From positions 90,084-154,083 of the forward strand of contig JAFYIZ010000028.1 in assembly GCA_017538365.1 (NCBI GenBank): a stretch of DNA of 64,000 nt, in the 5' to 3' direction. Below the pieces are notes generated by a model, which was not told where the DNA came from, made no database searches, and was given only the letters and a program-made list of their open reading frames with translations. Below are positions 1-7,651 of the stretch, piece after piece. The DNA is from a bacterium (GTDB lineage Bacteria; UBP6; UBA1177). The translations under genes and the position numbers were made by a program. Each line of letters starts with the position of its first letter. The first letter of the stretch is position 1.

Positions 1-310
1 TCTCTTTGTTGACTTTATTCACCGCAAACCGATAATGCACAATCTTTTGGTTATTGATTGAATTGAGTAAATCATAAAAAAATCATGAGTAAATTTCCTG
101 AATTCGACAAACAGGAAACCATTTTTAATCCGCATAACATTCGAATTTGTTTTATCGGAAAAGGGCGAAGAGCGTTTTTTTAAGGCGTTTTTTTTTTTTT
201 TTTGAACCTTTACGTTTCCAAATCTGATAAAACAAAAAAATTGCATACCAAAATGGTAGCATTTTTTTCAACAAGGGCAGGTCTATTTTTTTGTGAACCC
301 AGGAGAAAAA
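1..310. other. Gene-free AT-rich leader stretch
   Basis: I see no convincing gene here; the reading frames lack a ribosome site and resemble no known protein. The stretch is very AT-rich and holds two GCG-plus-T-run units (a 7-T run ending at 181 and a 16-T run at 188-203). A weak promoter-like pair may drive the next gene (TTGAAC at 202-207, TGATAA at 225-230). An operator-like box lies at 247-261. The T-runs could be the 3' end of a terminator for a gene left of the window, but I see no GC-rich stem in front of them. Confidence 0.5.
247..261. promoter_or_regulatory. Operator-like box, copy 1
   Basis: The box ACCAAAATGGTAGCA contains an 11-bp imperfect palindrome (ACCA-AAA-TGGT). It matches the box at 796-810 at 13 of 15 positions and is likewise preceded by a TTG hexamer (TTGCAT here, TTGACA there). 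It lies about 50 bases upstream of the gene at 311. This looks like a repressor or activator site shared by two neighbouring genes; the protein that binds it is not known. Confidence 0.5.
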
Positions 311-784
311 ATGACGAAAAAAACAGATGTTATGGTTTTGGTCGATCTGGTTAGGGCGCTCGGTTATAAAAATCCCGAAAAGCTCGCAAACTGGATCCGC
401 GACATTATTAAAAAAAAGGAAGATTTCGACAAGCGGTTTCATATTGCAGGTCCGGAGCGCGATTTCGGCAGACGGGAAGAAAAGTTTCTGCTTGATGCTG
501 ATGCCGTAGTTCTGGTGGAAAATCTCTGCTTTCTCAAGCCTTACATGTCGTGTTTCGGAAAATCGATGGAAGACAGTCGGGAATTCCAGCCTTACAGGAT
601 TCTTGCCAAAGAGAAGGGTTTTAATAAGGCGGAACTCGAAAGAAAGTATAAACGGCTTCGCGCCGAACTTCAGGCAATGAAAGAGGAAAGCGAAAATGCT
701 CTTAGAGAACTTGAAACGTTCCACATGATTCTTGTTAGTGGTGAACCAATTGATATTACTAAAGAAAAGTTGGTTAAAAAGTGA
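311..784 (+). CDS. Small possible DNA-binding regulator, unrecognised
   Basis: A 157-residue protein I cannot assign firmly. The ATG at 311 is chosen over an upstream GTG at 293 because AGGAG at 301-305 lies 5 bases in front of it. The N-terminal part (VDLVRALGYKNPEKLANWIR) faintly recalls the start of Bro-N/Rha-type antirepressor domains, where a similar 'ALGYK.P.KA' stretch occurs. The C-terminal third is charged, heptad-like and probably a coiled coil. There is no signal peptide or membrane segment, so it should be cytoplasmic. Matching operator-like boxes precede this gene and the next lipoprotein gene, which suggests but does not prove that it regulates both. A non-regulatory role is equally possible. 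Confidence 0.6.
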   Translation: MTKKTDVMVLVDLVRALGYKNPEKLANWIRDIIKKKEDFDKRFHIAGPERDFGRREEKFLLDADAVVLVENLCFLKPYMSCFGKSMEDSREFQPYRILAKEKGFNKAELERKYKRLRAELQAMKEESENALRELETFHMILVSGEPIDITKEKLVKK

Positions 785-789
785 TTTTT

Positions 790-817
790 TTGACAACCAA
801 TTTGGTAGCAATAGCAG
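790..817 (+). promoter_or_regulatory. Promoter of the 857 lipoprotein with an embedded operator
   Basis: TTGACA at 790-795 and TAGCAG at 812-817 are 16 bp apart. The palindrome ACCAATTTGGT at 796-806 fills the spacer, and the 15-bp box 796-810 matches the one at 247-261. A protein bound here would block or remodel RNA polymerase access. A T-rich leader follows. The -10 hexamer is poor, as would suit an activated or tightly controlled promoter. Confidence 0.5.
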
Positions 818-856
818 ACTTTTGTTTTGTTTGTTTTATCGATTAAGGAGGGAAAA

Positions 857-1978
857 ATGAAAAAATTTCTTGTTTGCGCAGCTATGCTTGCTGCAATGGT
901 TTTTATTGTTTCCTGCGGCGGCAGCGGTAGCGGAGGTGAAAGTTATTATCAGGAATGTGTTTACGGGGATTATGTCTGCAAATATGGAGATTCCTACTAC
1001 TGCGGCTATTCCGGCAACGATTTGAGGTGGATGCTTGCAGAGCATTGTGAGTATTGCGATTCATGGACCGGAAAATGCGACAACAGTCACAGCAGTGATT
1101 CAGAGTGTTCTGCCGGGCAATATAAGTGTGACGGCTCTTATTCCTACTCTTGTTACAATGGCTACTGGAGCTATGATGCTTACTGCGATTACGGTTGCAA
1201 TTCTTCTACAGGAAAATGCAACAGCAGTTCTAACGACGATAACGACAGTTCTCTGAACTTGTCATGCATGTCGATTTACAGCTGCTATGCTGATTGCGAA
1301 GACAATGCATGTGCACAAAATTGTGTGGACAATGGCTCTGAAACCGGTCAGCGTCAATTTTACGAAATGTATGAATGTTGGATAGACAACTGCTCGGATG
1401 CAACAACTGATGATGAATTTACAGAGTGTGTATACAGCAACTGTTCAAAAGAAATGAAAGACTGCGGATTTACTGTTCCGGACGGCAATAATGATCCTAC
1501 TAATCCCAGTGATCCCACCACTGATCCATCTGATGAATGTGCCGAAGGTTTGTTCTACTATCAGGGAACATGCCAGAGTCCGTGGGGCAAAAAATGGATA
1601 GTCACTTTTATAAGTGCAAAAGTTGCTGAAAAAAATGCTGACGATGAAGCGTGGGATGGCTTGGGCGGCCTGCCGGATCTTTTTGCTGTTGTAAAAATCA
1701 ACGGTAAAGAAGTCTTTAGAACAATTGAAGGTAGTGACTCCACTGCTGCGACATGGAATGAAGATGCTACAATAGATTTCTCTGCAAAAACTGACAAAAT
1801 CACCTATTGTCTTTACGACGGTGATGCTGTCGGCGGAGATACAAGTTCAGACCTGGCATCTTCGAACGATGAAGTAGGCTGCTGGGATCATGAATTTGAA
1901 TGGTTCAGCCTTGATAAAGTAACCATTACTTCAGACGTTGTCGACCACTTTGATTTTTCTCTTGAACCGGCTTGGTAA
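857..1978 (+). CDS. Cysteine-rich lipoprotein with C2-like C-terminal domain
   Basis: A 373-residue exported lipoprotein. The start at 857 follows AAGGAGGG (845-852) and opens a signal peptide with lipobox IVSC (Cys20). Residues about 20-210 are Cys-, Tyr- and Ser-rich, with repeated short CxxC-type units probably stabilised by disulphides. A linker built on DPTNPSDPT leads to about 130 residues beginning KKWIVTFISAKV. These resemble a C2-type beta sandwich (WDGLGGLPDLFAVVKINGKE, then YCLYDGDAVGGDT), often a calcium or membrane-binding fold. A role at the cell surface is likely; the ligand is unknown. The gene has its own promoter and an operator-like box. Confidence 0.7.
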   Translation: MKKFLVCAAMLAAMVFIVSCGGSGSGGESYYQECVYGDYVCKYGDSYYCGYSGNDLRWMLAEHCEYCDSWTGKCDNSHSSDSECSAGQYKCDGSYSYSCYNGYWSYDAYCDYGCNSSTGKCNSSSNDDNDSSLNLSCMSIYSCYADCEDNACAQNCVDNGSETGQRQFYEMYECWIDNCSDATTDDEFTECVYSNCSKEMKDCGFTVPDGNNDPTNPSDPTTDPSDECAEGLFYYQGTCQSPWGKKWIVTFISAKVAEKNADDEAWDGLGGLPDLFAVVKINGKEVFRTIEGSDSTAATWNEDATIDFSAKTDKITYCLYDGDAVGGDTSSDLASSNDEVGCWDHEFEWFSLDKVTITSDVVDHFDFSLEPAW

Positions 1979-2009
1979 ACTGTTGTTTCCACTTAATCCC
2001 TAACAAAAA

Positions 2010-2037
2010 TTGTCATTTTTTGATTTCTGCCTAAAAT
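2010..2037 (+). promoter_or_regulatory. Promoter of the 2068 gene
   Basis: TTGTCA at 2010-2015, a 16-bp spacer and TAAAAT at 2032-2037 are followed by GATCGG and then the T-rich leader TTTTTTTGTTTATGG just ahead of the gene. Confidence 0.55.
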
Positions 2038-2067
2038 TGATCGGTTTTTTTGTTTATGGAGGCAAAA

Positions 2068-2748
2068 ATGAAAAAGATTTCTTTGTTTGTGTTAATGATT
2101 TTCGGAATTTTCATGCTCTTTGCGGTTGATGCTGCGCCTGAAACGGCTCAAGAATCTGTCGAAACGACTCCGGAACAGGCAGAGCCGGCTGAAAACGCGC
2201 AGGAACCTGCCGCTGAACCCGAACAACCTGCTGAAAGTATGCAGCAGCCTGTAGAGACTGCTCCTGAGGCATCTGCCGAAACAGCACAACCCGCTGAAAC
2301 AGTGCAGGAACCCGTAGAGATGTTACCTGAAACGTCTCCAGAACCTGAACAACCTGCTGAACCTGCACAACCCCGTTCTGAAAAACCGCAGAAAATCAAA
2401 TATTACAGACCTTACCTCGGTGCCGGAATTCCGCTTATCGTCATAGGTTCGGTATCTTTTGCACTTATGATGCCGGCTATGGGAACTATGGCGTTTGCCG
2501 CTTCAGACGCATGTGAAGGTAAGGATTGGGATTTCTGCGAAGAACTTCACGACAACAATAAAAAACACCACACCGCGTGGACGGTAGGTTCCGTTATGAC
2601 GGGAGTCGTCGGCGCTGGAATGATCGCAGTCGGATCGTGGCTGACAAGTGTTGAAAAACCGAGAGAAAATCAGTGTGTTACACTGGAAGGTGTCGCAGTT
2701 CTTCCGACCAAAGACGGAATGTATGCTTCCATAGGTCTGGGTTTCTAA
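2068..2748 (+). CDS. Exported Pro/Glu/Ala-repeat protein with two membrane segments
   Basis: A 226-residue protein of unknown function. The start at 2068 has TGGAGG (2057-2062) in front. An N-terminal hydrophobic signal (KKISLFVLMIFGIFMLFAVDAAPE) precedes a low-complexity stretch, about residues 25-110, of degenerate repeats in Pro, Glu, Ala and Gln (EQPAE, QEPVE, ETAQ). Such a stretch is expected to be extended and to span the periplasm. Two hydrophobic helices follow (GIPLIVIGSVSFALMMPAMG and VGSVMTGVVGAGMIAVGSWL), separated by a short Cys- and charge-rich loop. The TIGR-style 'glycine-zipper' look of the second helix is typical of outer-membrane-associated proteins in this kind of genome. 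It stands alone with its own promoter. Confidence 0.65.
   Translation: MKKISLFVLMIFGIFMLFAVDAAPETAQESVETTPEQAEPAENAQEPAAEPEQPAESMQQPVETAPEASAETAQPAETVQEPVEMLPETSPEPEQPAEPAQPRSEKPQKIKYYRPYLGAGIPLIVIGSVSFALMMPAMGTMAFAASDACEGKDWDFCEELHDNNKKHHTAWTVGSVMTGVVGAGMIAVGSWLTSVEKPRENQCVTLEGVAVLPTKDGMYASIGLGF
2122..2390 (+). repeat. Degenerate Pro-Glu-Ala coding repeat
   Basis: Within the 2068 gene, imperfect repeats of codons for E-x-A-Q-x-P-A-E and Q-E-P-V-E run for about 270 bases. Unit lengths vary, so this is a low-complexity linker rather than a clean tandem array. Confidence 0.6.
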
Positions 2749-2792
2749 CCGTATTTTCTTAATTTCCGAAGCCGGAAAATCATCATCTTAAA

Positions 2793-2820
2793 TTGACAAT
2801 TTACTCTTCATCTTTAGAAT
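2793..2820 (+). promoter_or_regulatory. Promoter of the leuC-like operon
   Basis: TTGACA at 2793-2798, a 16-bp spacer and TAGAAT at 2815-2820 make a near-consensus promoter. ATTCCGC and a run of seven T follow. The four-gene operon begins 33 bases further on. Confidence 0.65.
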
Positions 2821-2853
2821 ATTCCGCTTATGTTTTTTTGAGTGGAGAGAATT

Positions 2854-4065
2854 ATGGGAAAAACAGTCATTGAAAAGATTTTTTACGACCATCTGATTGA
2901 CAAAAACGAGCCTGTAACGCCGGGTTCTATCGTCTGGATCAATATTGACTACAAAAGTGCGAGAGATTTCGGCGGCGCAAACGTCGTCAACAACCTCGAA
3001 AGCAAGTTCTCAGGTTCTTTGATTGCAGATAAAGAGCGCACGATGTTCACTTTTGACTGCGTTGCACCGGCAAAAACAATTCCTTACGCCGTAAACCAGC
3101 AGAGATGCAGGGTTTTCGCAAGAAAGGAAGGGCTCAAAGTTTACGATGTCGATTCGGGAATCGGTTCGCACATTCTCATTGATGAATACGCAAAACCGGG
3201 AATGACGATTGTCAGCACTGACAGCCACTTCAACATCATGGGGGCGATAAGCTGCTTCGGCCAGGGAATGGGAGATGTCGATATTTCCTACATCTGGAAA
3301 ACTGGCCGTACCTGGTTCGAAGTGCCGCAGAGCGTAAAACTTACTCTCAAAGGCAAACGCAAAGCGGGAATAAAAGCGAAAGACATAGTTCTTTTCATGC
3401 TCAAGAAGTTCGGATCTCGCACATTCCTCGGACAGGTCGTCGAGCTTTACGGCGAGGAAGCTGAAAAACTCACTCTTGACGAGAGAGTAACTATCGCCAG
3501 CATGGGAACCGAAATGGGCGTAATTTCGATAATGATTCCGACAACTGGTCTCGAAGGTTTCAAAGAAATCAAGGCAGATCCCGACGCGAATTATGCCGCT
3601 GAATACGAGCTTGATCTTGATGCTCTCACTGAACCGCAGGTCGCTGCTCCGCCGCATCCGCACAACGTTCACAACGTCAGCGAATTTGCCGGAAAAGCGG
3701 TCGACACGGTCTTCATCGGAAGCTGCACGAACGGCAGAATTTCCGATTTTGAAGATGTCGCAAGGATTGTCAAAGGCAAAAAAATCAAAACTAACGGATA
3801 TATCGTTCCGTCATCGCGCAGGATTTACGGCGAACTCATGAAGTCGGGCATTCTCGAAACGCTTTTCGACGCAGGTTTCGTAATCGCAAATCCTGGTTGC
3901 GGCGGATGCGCTTCAGGTCAGATCGGAATGACTGGCGACGGCGAGGTTATCGTTTCGACTTCAAACCGCAATTTCAAAGGCAAACAGGGAAACGGCGAGG
4001 TTCATCTTGCCAGCCCGGCAACGGCTGCATATTCGGCATTGAAAGGGGAGATCTGTGGATTCTGA
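2854..4065 (+). CDS. LeuC/aconitase-family dehydratase large subunit, divergent active site
   Basis: A 403-residue member of the aconitase superfamily, most like archaeal-type 3-isopropylmalate dehydratase large subunits, which isomerise 2-isopropylmalate to 3-isopropylmalate for leucine synthesis. The three cysteines for a 4Fe-4S cluster are present: Cys291 in FIGSCTNGR, and Cys349 and Cys352 in NPGCGGCASG. The Asp-Ser-His near residue 123 and Glu220 are also kept. However, the usual Asp-His pair reads Asp68-Cys69, the GI-x-H-Q motif reads GIGSH (Ser105 where His is expected), and the NRNFxGR motif reads NRNFKGKQG (Lys for Arg). The substrate may therefore differ, or activity may be altered. 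The partner small subunit is the gene at 6354. No leuA or leuB lies in the window. Confidence 0.75.
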   Translation: MGKTVIEKIFYDHLIDKNEPVTPGSIVWINIDYKSARDFGGANVVNNLESKFSGSLIADKERTMFTFDCVAPAKTIPYAVNQQRCRVFARKEGLKVYDVDSGIGSHILIDEYAKPGMTIVSTDSHFNIMGAISCFGQGMGDVDISYIWKTGRTWFEVPQSVKLTLKGKRKAGIKAKDIVLFMLKKFGSRTFLGQVVELYGEEAEKLTLDERVTIASMGTEMGVISIMIPTTGLEGFKEIKADPDANYAAEYELDLDALTEPQVAAPPHPHNVHNVSEFAGKAVDTVFIGSCTNGRISDFEDVARIVKGKKIKTNGYIVPSSRRIYGELMKSGILETLFDAGFVIANPGCGGCASGQIGMTGDGEVIVSTSNRNFKGKQGNGEVHLASPATAAYSALKGEICGF

Positions 4066-5473
4066 GAATTTGATCTCGCTCCTCTTTGTTTTAGATTCGT
4101 CTCCGCAAAGCGGCGCGTCTCTTGCATTTTTCAACAGTTTTATCGAGCAGCTTATCGACTGCATGGCTGAAAAAGTTGCTTTGACTGTGTTTTATCCTGA
4201 ATTTTCGGACAAAGAGGAACATTTTTCGCTCAGCATAACGCAGACACCGAAATACCGCCGCATGGTAACGTATATTCCGACGCGGCTGGAATCTTTCAGC
4301 GATACTTATCTCAACGAAAAAATGGACGGAGTTTTCAGTTTTATCCTGAAAGAAGACCACTTTGACGCAATCCACATCTGGAGCCTTAAAAATCACTCTT
4401 TCAATTACCCGCTGCTTGCGAAAGAGCGGGGGATTCCGGTGGTTTACACTTTTTGCGACGGATTTCTTTTTTCAAATTCTATTTTTGAAAAAGGGCTGGG
4501 CGTAAGCGGCGAAAAAGTGAGGGTTTCAAATTTCGTAAACTCTTCGATAACTTCTTTTGTCCGCAGACTTGTCAGTGCCGTCAAGCCTAAACCGCGCTCG
4601 TACTGGTTTGAAAACATCGGCAGATTCAGCCGCTACTACAACCGCACGCCGGAAAGCGGAATCGGACCTGACGTGTTTGAAGAACGAACCGATTTGGCTG
4701 ACGAAGTCGTCTCTTTCTGCGACAAATTCCTGTTTTTTTCGGAACTTGAATACAACCTTTTCTACCGCCCGCTGATTCCCGAAAGCAAGGCGGCTTTCAT
4801 GGAACAGGGAATAATGCGTGAACTCGATTTCTGGAACCGTCCTTTCGAAATCGAAGGTGCGGTCAGGTTCTGTTTTATGGGCGAGATTCTGCCGGAAGAG
4901 GGTATTCTGGAGCTTGTCGAGGCGTTCAACATCCTTTACAGCGAAGGATTCTGCAACGAACTGCACGTTTACGGCGAAACTCACGAAAATTCGCCTTATT
5001 TCACCAGGCTCAAACAGCGCGTTAAAAGCCCTGACATCTTTTTCCACGGCTCGATTCAGGGAGGAAGGATAAACGCCGCGCTCAATACAGCCGACGTGCT
5101 GATTGTTCCGGCAAAATGGACGCGCAGCGACACTTTTCTGGTGAACAACGCGATTTCCGAAAGAAAGGCGCTCATAGTTTCAGGAAAGAACGCGCTTGCC
5201 GAAAAAGTGAGAAAGTCGGGCAGGGGAATCATTCTTGACGAAGTGACTCCGCGCGCAATCGCAGACGCCGTTTCGGAGCTCGAGCGCAACAGAAAAAGGC
5301 TTTACTATTTCATGCGTGTCACTGACGATTTCAGAGTTCCCGATATAAACGAAAACTGCGATGCGCTGACTTCGCTTTACGGTGAACTTGCGAAAAATTA
5401 TAAAGAAGCAGATCCGCTTTTACTTGCGAGAAAACTTAACAGAAGAAGAAAAGAGAGGCAACAACGTGGATAA
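4055..5473 (+). CDS. GT4-like glycosyltransferase
   Basis: A 472-residue cytoplasmic protein with the two-Rossmann layout of GT-B glycosyltransferases. The N-terminal half (residues 1-230) begins LLFVLDSSPQSGASLAFF and contains the acceptor-side domain. The C-terminal half has the glycosyl transferases group 1 pattern: GAVRFCFMGEILPEEGILELVEAF, then ELHVYGE, HGSIQGGRINAALNTADVLIVPAKW and NAISERKALIVSG, where the donor nucleotide-sugar is bound. The usual second-Glu motif is only partly kept. It starts at a GTG with GGGGAG in front and overlaps the leuC-like gene by 11 bases, so the two are co-translated. A role in surface polysaccharide or glycolipid synthesis is the default guess; donor and acceptor are unknown. 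Confidence 0.75.
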   Translation: MDSENLISLLFVLDSSPQSGASLAFFNSFIEQLIDCMAEKVALTVFYPEFSDKEEHFSLSITQTPKYRRMVTYIPTRLESFSDTYLNEKMDGVFSFILKEDHFDAIHIWSLKNHSFNYPLLAKERGIPVVYTFCDGFLFSNSIFEKGLGVSGEKVRVSNFVNSSITSFVRRLVSAVKPKPRSYWFENIGRFSRYYNRTPESGIGPDVFEERTDLADEVVSFCDKFLFFSELEYNLFYRPLIPESKAAFMEQGIMRELDFWNRPFEIEGAVRFCFMGEILPEEGILELVEAFNILYSEGFCNELHVYGETHENSPYFTRLKQRVKSPDIFFHGSIQGGRINAALNTADVLIVPAKWTRSDTFLVNNAISERKALIVSGKNALAEKVRKSGRGIILDEVTPRAIADAVSELERNRKRLYYFMRVTDDFRVPDINENCDALTSLYGELAKNYKEADPLLLARKLNRRRKERQQRG

Positions 5474-6332
5474 ATTCAAAAACAACAGTACTCCTACGCC
5501 GGCTTTGGTCGTAAAACTTGTACTTGTACTCGTTTTTCTGCTTACCGCGGCTTTTGTGAGCGGAGTCATGATCGGGAAAAACGGCAGACGGAACATCGAC
5601 AGAACGAGTTCCGACGAAGAGGGAATAAACGAAAAACTCTCAAACTGCATTTTCAACTCTGACGAGCTTCGCGAAAAATACCTGAAACTCAGGGCTGCGG
5701 CGCGTGAAAAAGGGCTTGTGGATGAAAATGACGTCGTCAACGCCAATGTGGTTTGCAGACCGGAAGAAAAACTCTCGGAAAAACCGGTTGAACCGGAACC
5801 TGAGGAAAAAACAGAGGAAACGAAACCAGCCGAGACATCATCAGAGGTTTTGCATGAAAAGGAGAATCCTGAACCTGTAAAACAGGAAAATGTTGAACCT
5901 GAAAAACCCGTCGAAACAAAACCTGTTGAATCCAAACAAGCGGAACAAAAACCCGCAGAAAAACCGGAAAAACAGGTGGAAAAACCTGTAGAGACATCTC
6001 CGAAAGAGCCCGCAAAACCGGAGAAAACGGAAAAATCTGATAAAAACAAGACAATCGATGAAATACTGACAGAGAAAAAAGCGGAACCTGCGAAAGAAAA
6101 AGGGCAGACGTGCCGCTTTTCGATACAGGTTTTTGCTGCAAGCACCAGAGAACAGGCTGACGCGGCTGCCAAAAAGCTGAAATCTCTGAAACCGCGCGTG
6201 ATCAGCGGCGAAAGCAACGGCAAACAGTGGTTTAAGCTCAGATCGGGATGCTTCGATTCAAAAGAAGCTGCCGAAGCCAAGCTGCCGGAAGTCAGAAAAT
6301 TGGAAAAATCGGCATATATTGTCTCGGAATAA
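5466..6332 (+). CDS. SPOR-domain membrane protein
   Basis: A 288-residue single-pass protein starting at GTG 5466, with GAGAGG seven bases ahead, overlapping the glycosyltransferase by 8 bases. Residues about 15-40 form a membrane anchor (ALVVKLVLVLVFLLTAAFVSG). A short globular stretch is followed by a long Lys/Glu/Pro-rich linker, about residues 95-215, with many 'KPVE' units. The last 75 residues are a SPOR domain (RFSIQVFAASTREQADAAAKKL, then WFKLRSGCFDSKEAAEAKL). SPOR domains bind denuded glycan strands at division septa, so the protein probably localises to the septum. Its position inside a leuC/leuD operon is unusual. Confidence 0.8.
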   Translation: MDKFKNNSTPTPALVVKLVLVLVFLLTAAFVSGVMIGKNGRRNIDRTSSDEEGINEKLSNCIFNSDELREKYLKLRAAAREKGLVDENDVVNANVVCRPEEKLSEKPVEPEPEEKTEETKPAETSSEVLHEKENPEPVKQENVEPEKPVETKPVESKQAEQKPAEKPEKQVEKPVETSPKEPAKPEKTEKSDKNKTIDEILTEKKAEPAKEKGQTCRFSIQVFAASTREQADAAAKKLKSLKPRVISGESNGKQWFKLRSGCFDSKEAAEAKLPEVRKLEKSAYIVSE

Positions 6333-6353
6333 TAATTTTTTAAGGAGGAATCC

Positions 6354-6857
6354 ATGGCAATCATTAAAGGAAAGGTTTTCGTTTACGGACACGATGTAAA
6401 CACCGATGTCATTTTCCCCGGAAAATACACTTACACCGTGACTGATCCGAAAGAAATCGCGTCTCATGCACTTGAAGACGAAGATCCGAATTTTATTAAG
6501 GAAGTTCAACCTGGCGACATCATTGTTGCCGGAAAAAATTTCGGCTGCGGCTCTTCCAGAGAGCAGGCTGCATTCTGCTTCAAATACTTGGGAATGGGTG
6601 CCGTAATCGCTGAATCCTACAGCAGAATCTACTTCAGAAACTGCATAAACGCAGGTCTTCCGGCTCTCGAAATCAAAAATCTTCTCGGTAAAGTCAAAAG
6701 GGGAGACACCCTTGAAATCAACACAGAAACGGGAACGGTTTTCCTTCCCGACGGTTCAACTGTCACATTCCCGCCGCTTCCTCCCGAAGTCGACGAAATC
6801 ATGCAGAAAGGCGGTCTCGACGAATATATCAAAGCAAAATTGGCTGCGAAAAATTAA
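6354..6857 (+). CDS. LeuD-like dehydratase small subunit
   Basis: A 167-residue swivelling-domain subunit of the short archaeal/bacterial LeuD2 type, expected to pair with the 2854 product. YGHDVNTDVIFPGKY at residues 11-25 and NFGCGSSREQA at 62-72 are the family signatures; the Ser and Arg that contact the substrate carboxylate are kept. The usual His after SRE is Gln here. The ATG at 6354 has TAAGGAGGAA in front, 22 bases after the SPOR gene, so it closes the operon. Its stop overlaps the stop of the convergent lipoprotein gene by 3 bases. The reaction could be isopropylmalate isomerisation or a related hydroxy-acid dehydration. Confidence 0.8.
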   Translation: MAIIKGKVFVYGHDVNTDVIFPGKYTYTVTDPKEIASHALEDEDPNFIKEVQPGDIIVAGKNFGCGSSREQAAFCFKYLGMGAVIAESYSRIYFRNCINAGLPALEIKNLLGKVKRGDTLEINTETGTVFLPDGSTVTFPPLPPEVDEIMQKGGLDEYIKAKLAAKN

Positions 6858-7651
6858 AGGCTCAACGATTTTCTAGGTTTATCAGGTCTCGGATTGTCTG
6901 AAGTCGCAGTGTAGTCGAAGTTTACTTCAACTTCATCGTCGCTGTCTCCTTTCGGGAAGACGGTGTCTTCAAGTTTTTCAACAGTGCAGTCAATCACGAA
7001 TTTATCTTTGAAAGTGTTGTTCCTGAGTTTGATGTCGTAAACTTCGCCGTCAGGGTCGATTGTGAATTTAAGTGTGAATTTTCCCTGCAGTTTCGGGTTT
7101 TTTGCTCTGCGGTTGTCAAAACATTCCTTGAATTTCTTCATTTTTGCGAGCGATGCTATTGTCTGTGTGCGCAGATCGTTTATTTTGTGTTTTTCTTTCT
7201 GTTTATGTTTCTCTCTGACGATTTTGTATGAGAGGTGGAATTCTGCATCACGTGAATTTCCCGGTCTTACACCGATCTGCTCCATCTCGTTTTTGATGCA
7301 TTTGGCAATTTTGTTGGCATTTTTCGATTTCATTTTTTCGATTTCTATCATTTCGAAAAAGCCTTCGCTGTCGATATTGATGGCAAAATCGATATTCATG
7401 TTTTCGTCTTCGCCCGATTTTACCTTGGCCTGATAGCAGTTGATGAAGTCCTCATCCAGCATCTTCATTTTGCGGGCGACCTCGGTATCTTTCGAATATC
7501 CGTAGACTTTGAGAGTTTCGCCTCCTTCGATTTCGACATATCCGATTTCTGAGTTGTCACTTCTTTTCGTGTTTTTTTTGGAAGAATTTTTTCCCGATGA
7601 ACAGGAAAAAACAGAACAAACGATTAAAAAGATTACGAATAATTTTTTCAA
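6854..7651 (-). CDS. AgmX/PglI-like lipoprotein
   Basis: A 265-residue lipoprotein. A TTG at 7651 is chosen as start: GAGG lies five bases upstream, it overlaps the stop of the HAD gene as TTGA, and it opens a signal peptide (KKLFVIFLIVCSVFSC) with lipobox Cys17. Two related C-terminal units follow. Each has a 'Cys-Y/F' helix and then strands with a D/S-x-G-x-V/F turn: CYQAKVKSGEDENMNIDFAI, and CFDNRRAKNPKLQGKFTLKF with TIDPDGEVYDIKL. This is the pattern of the AgmX/PglI C-terminal domain known from gliding and motility-associated proteins of myxobacteria. The role here is unknown; it is probably periplasmic and membrane anchored. Confidence 0.7.
   Translation of the reverse strand: MKKLFVIFLIVCSVFSCSSGKNSSKKNTKRSDNSEIGYVEIEGGETLKVYGYSKDTEVARKMKMLDEDFINCYQAKVKSGEDENMNIDFAINIDSEGFFEMIEIEKMKSKNANKIAKCIKNEMEQIGVRPGNSRDAEFHLSYKIVREKHKQKEKHKINDLRTQTIASLAKMKKFKECFDNRRAKNPKLQGKFTLKFTIDPDGEVYDIKLRNNTFKDKFVIDCTVEKLEDTVFPKGDSDDEVEVNFDYTATSDNPRPDKPRKSLSL

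Noticed and set aside
2752-2785. TTTCCG-AAGC-CGGAAA hairpin after the 2068 gene as a terminator
   Set aside because: Short stem and no T-run follow it.
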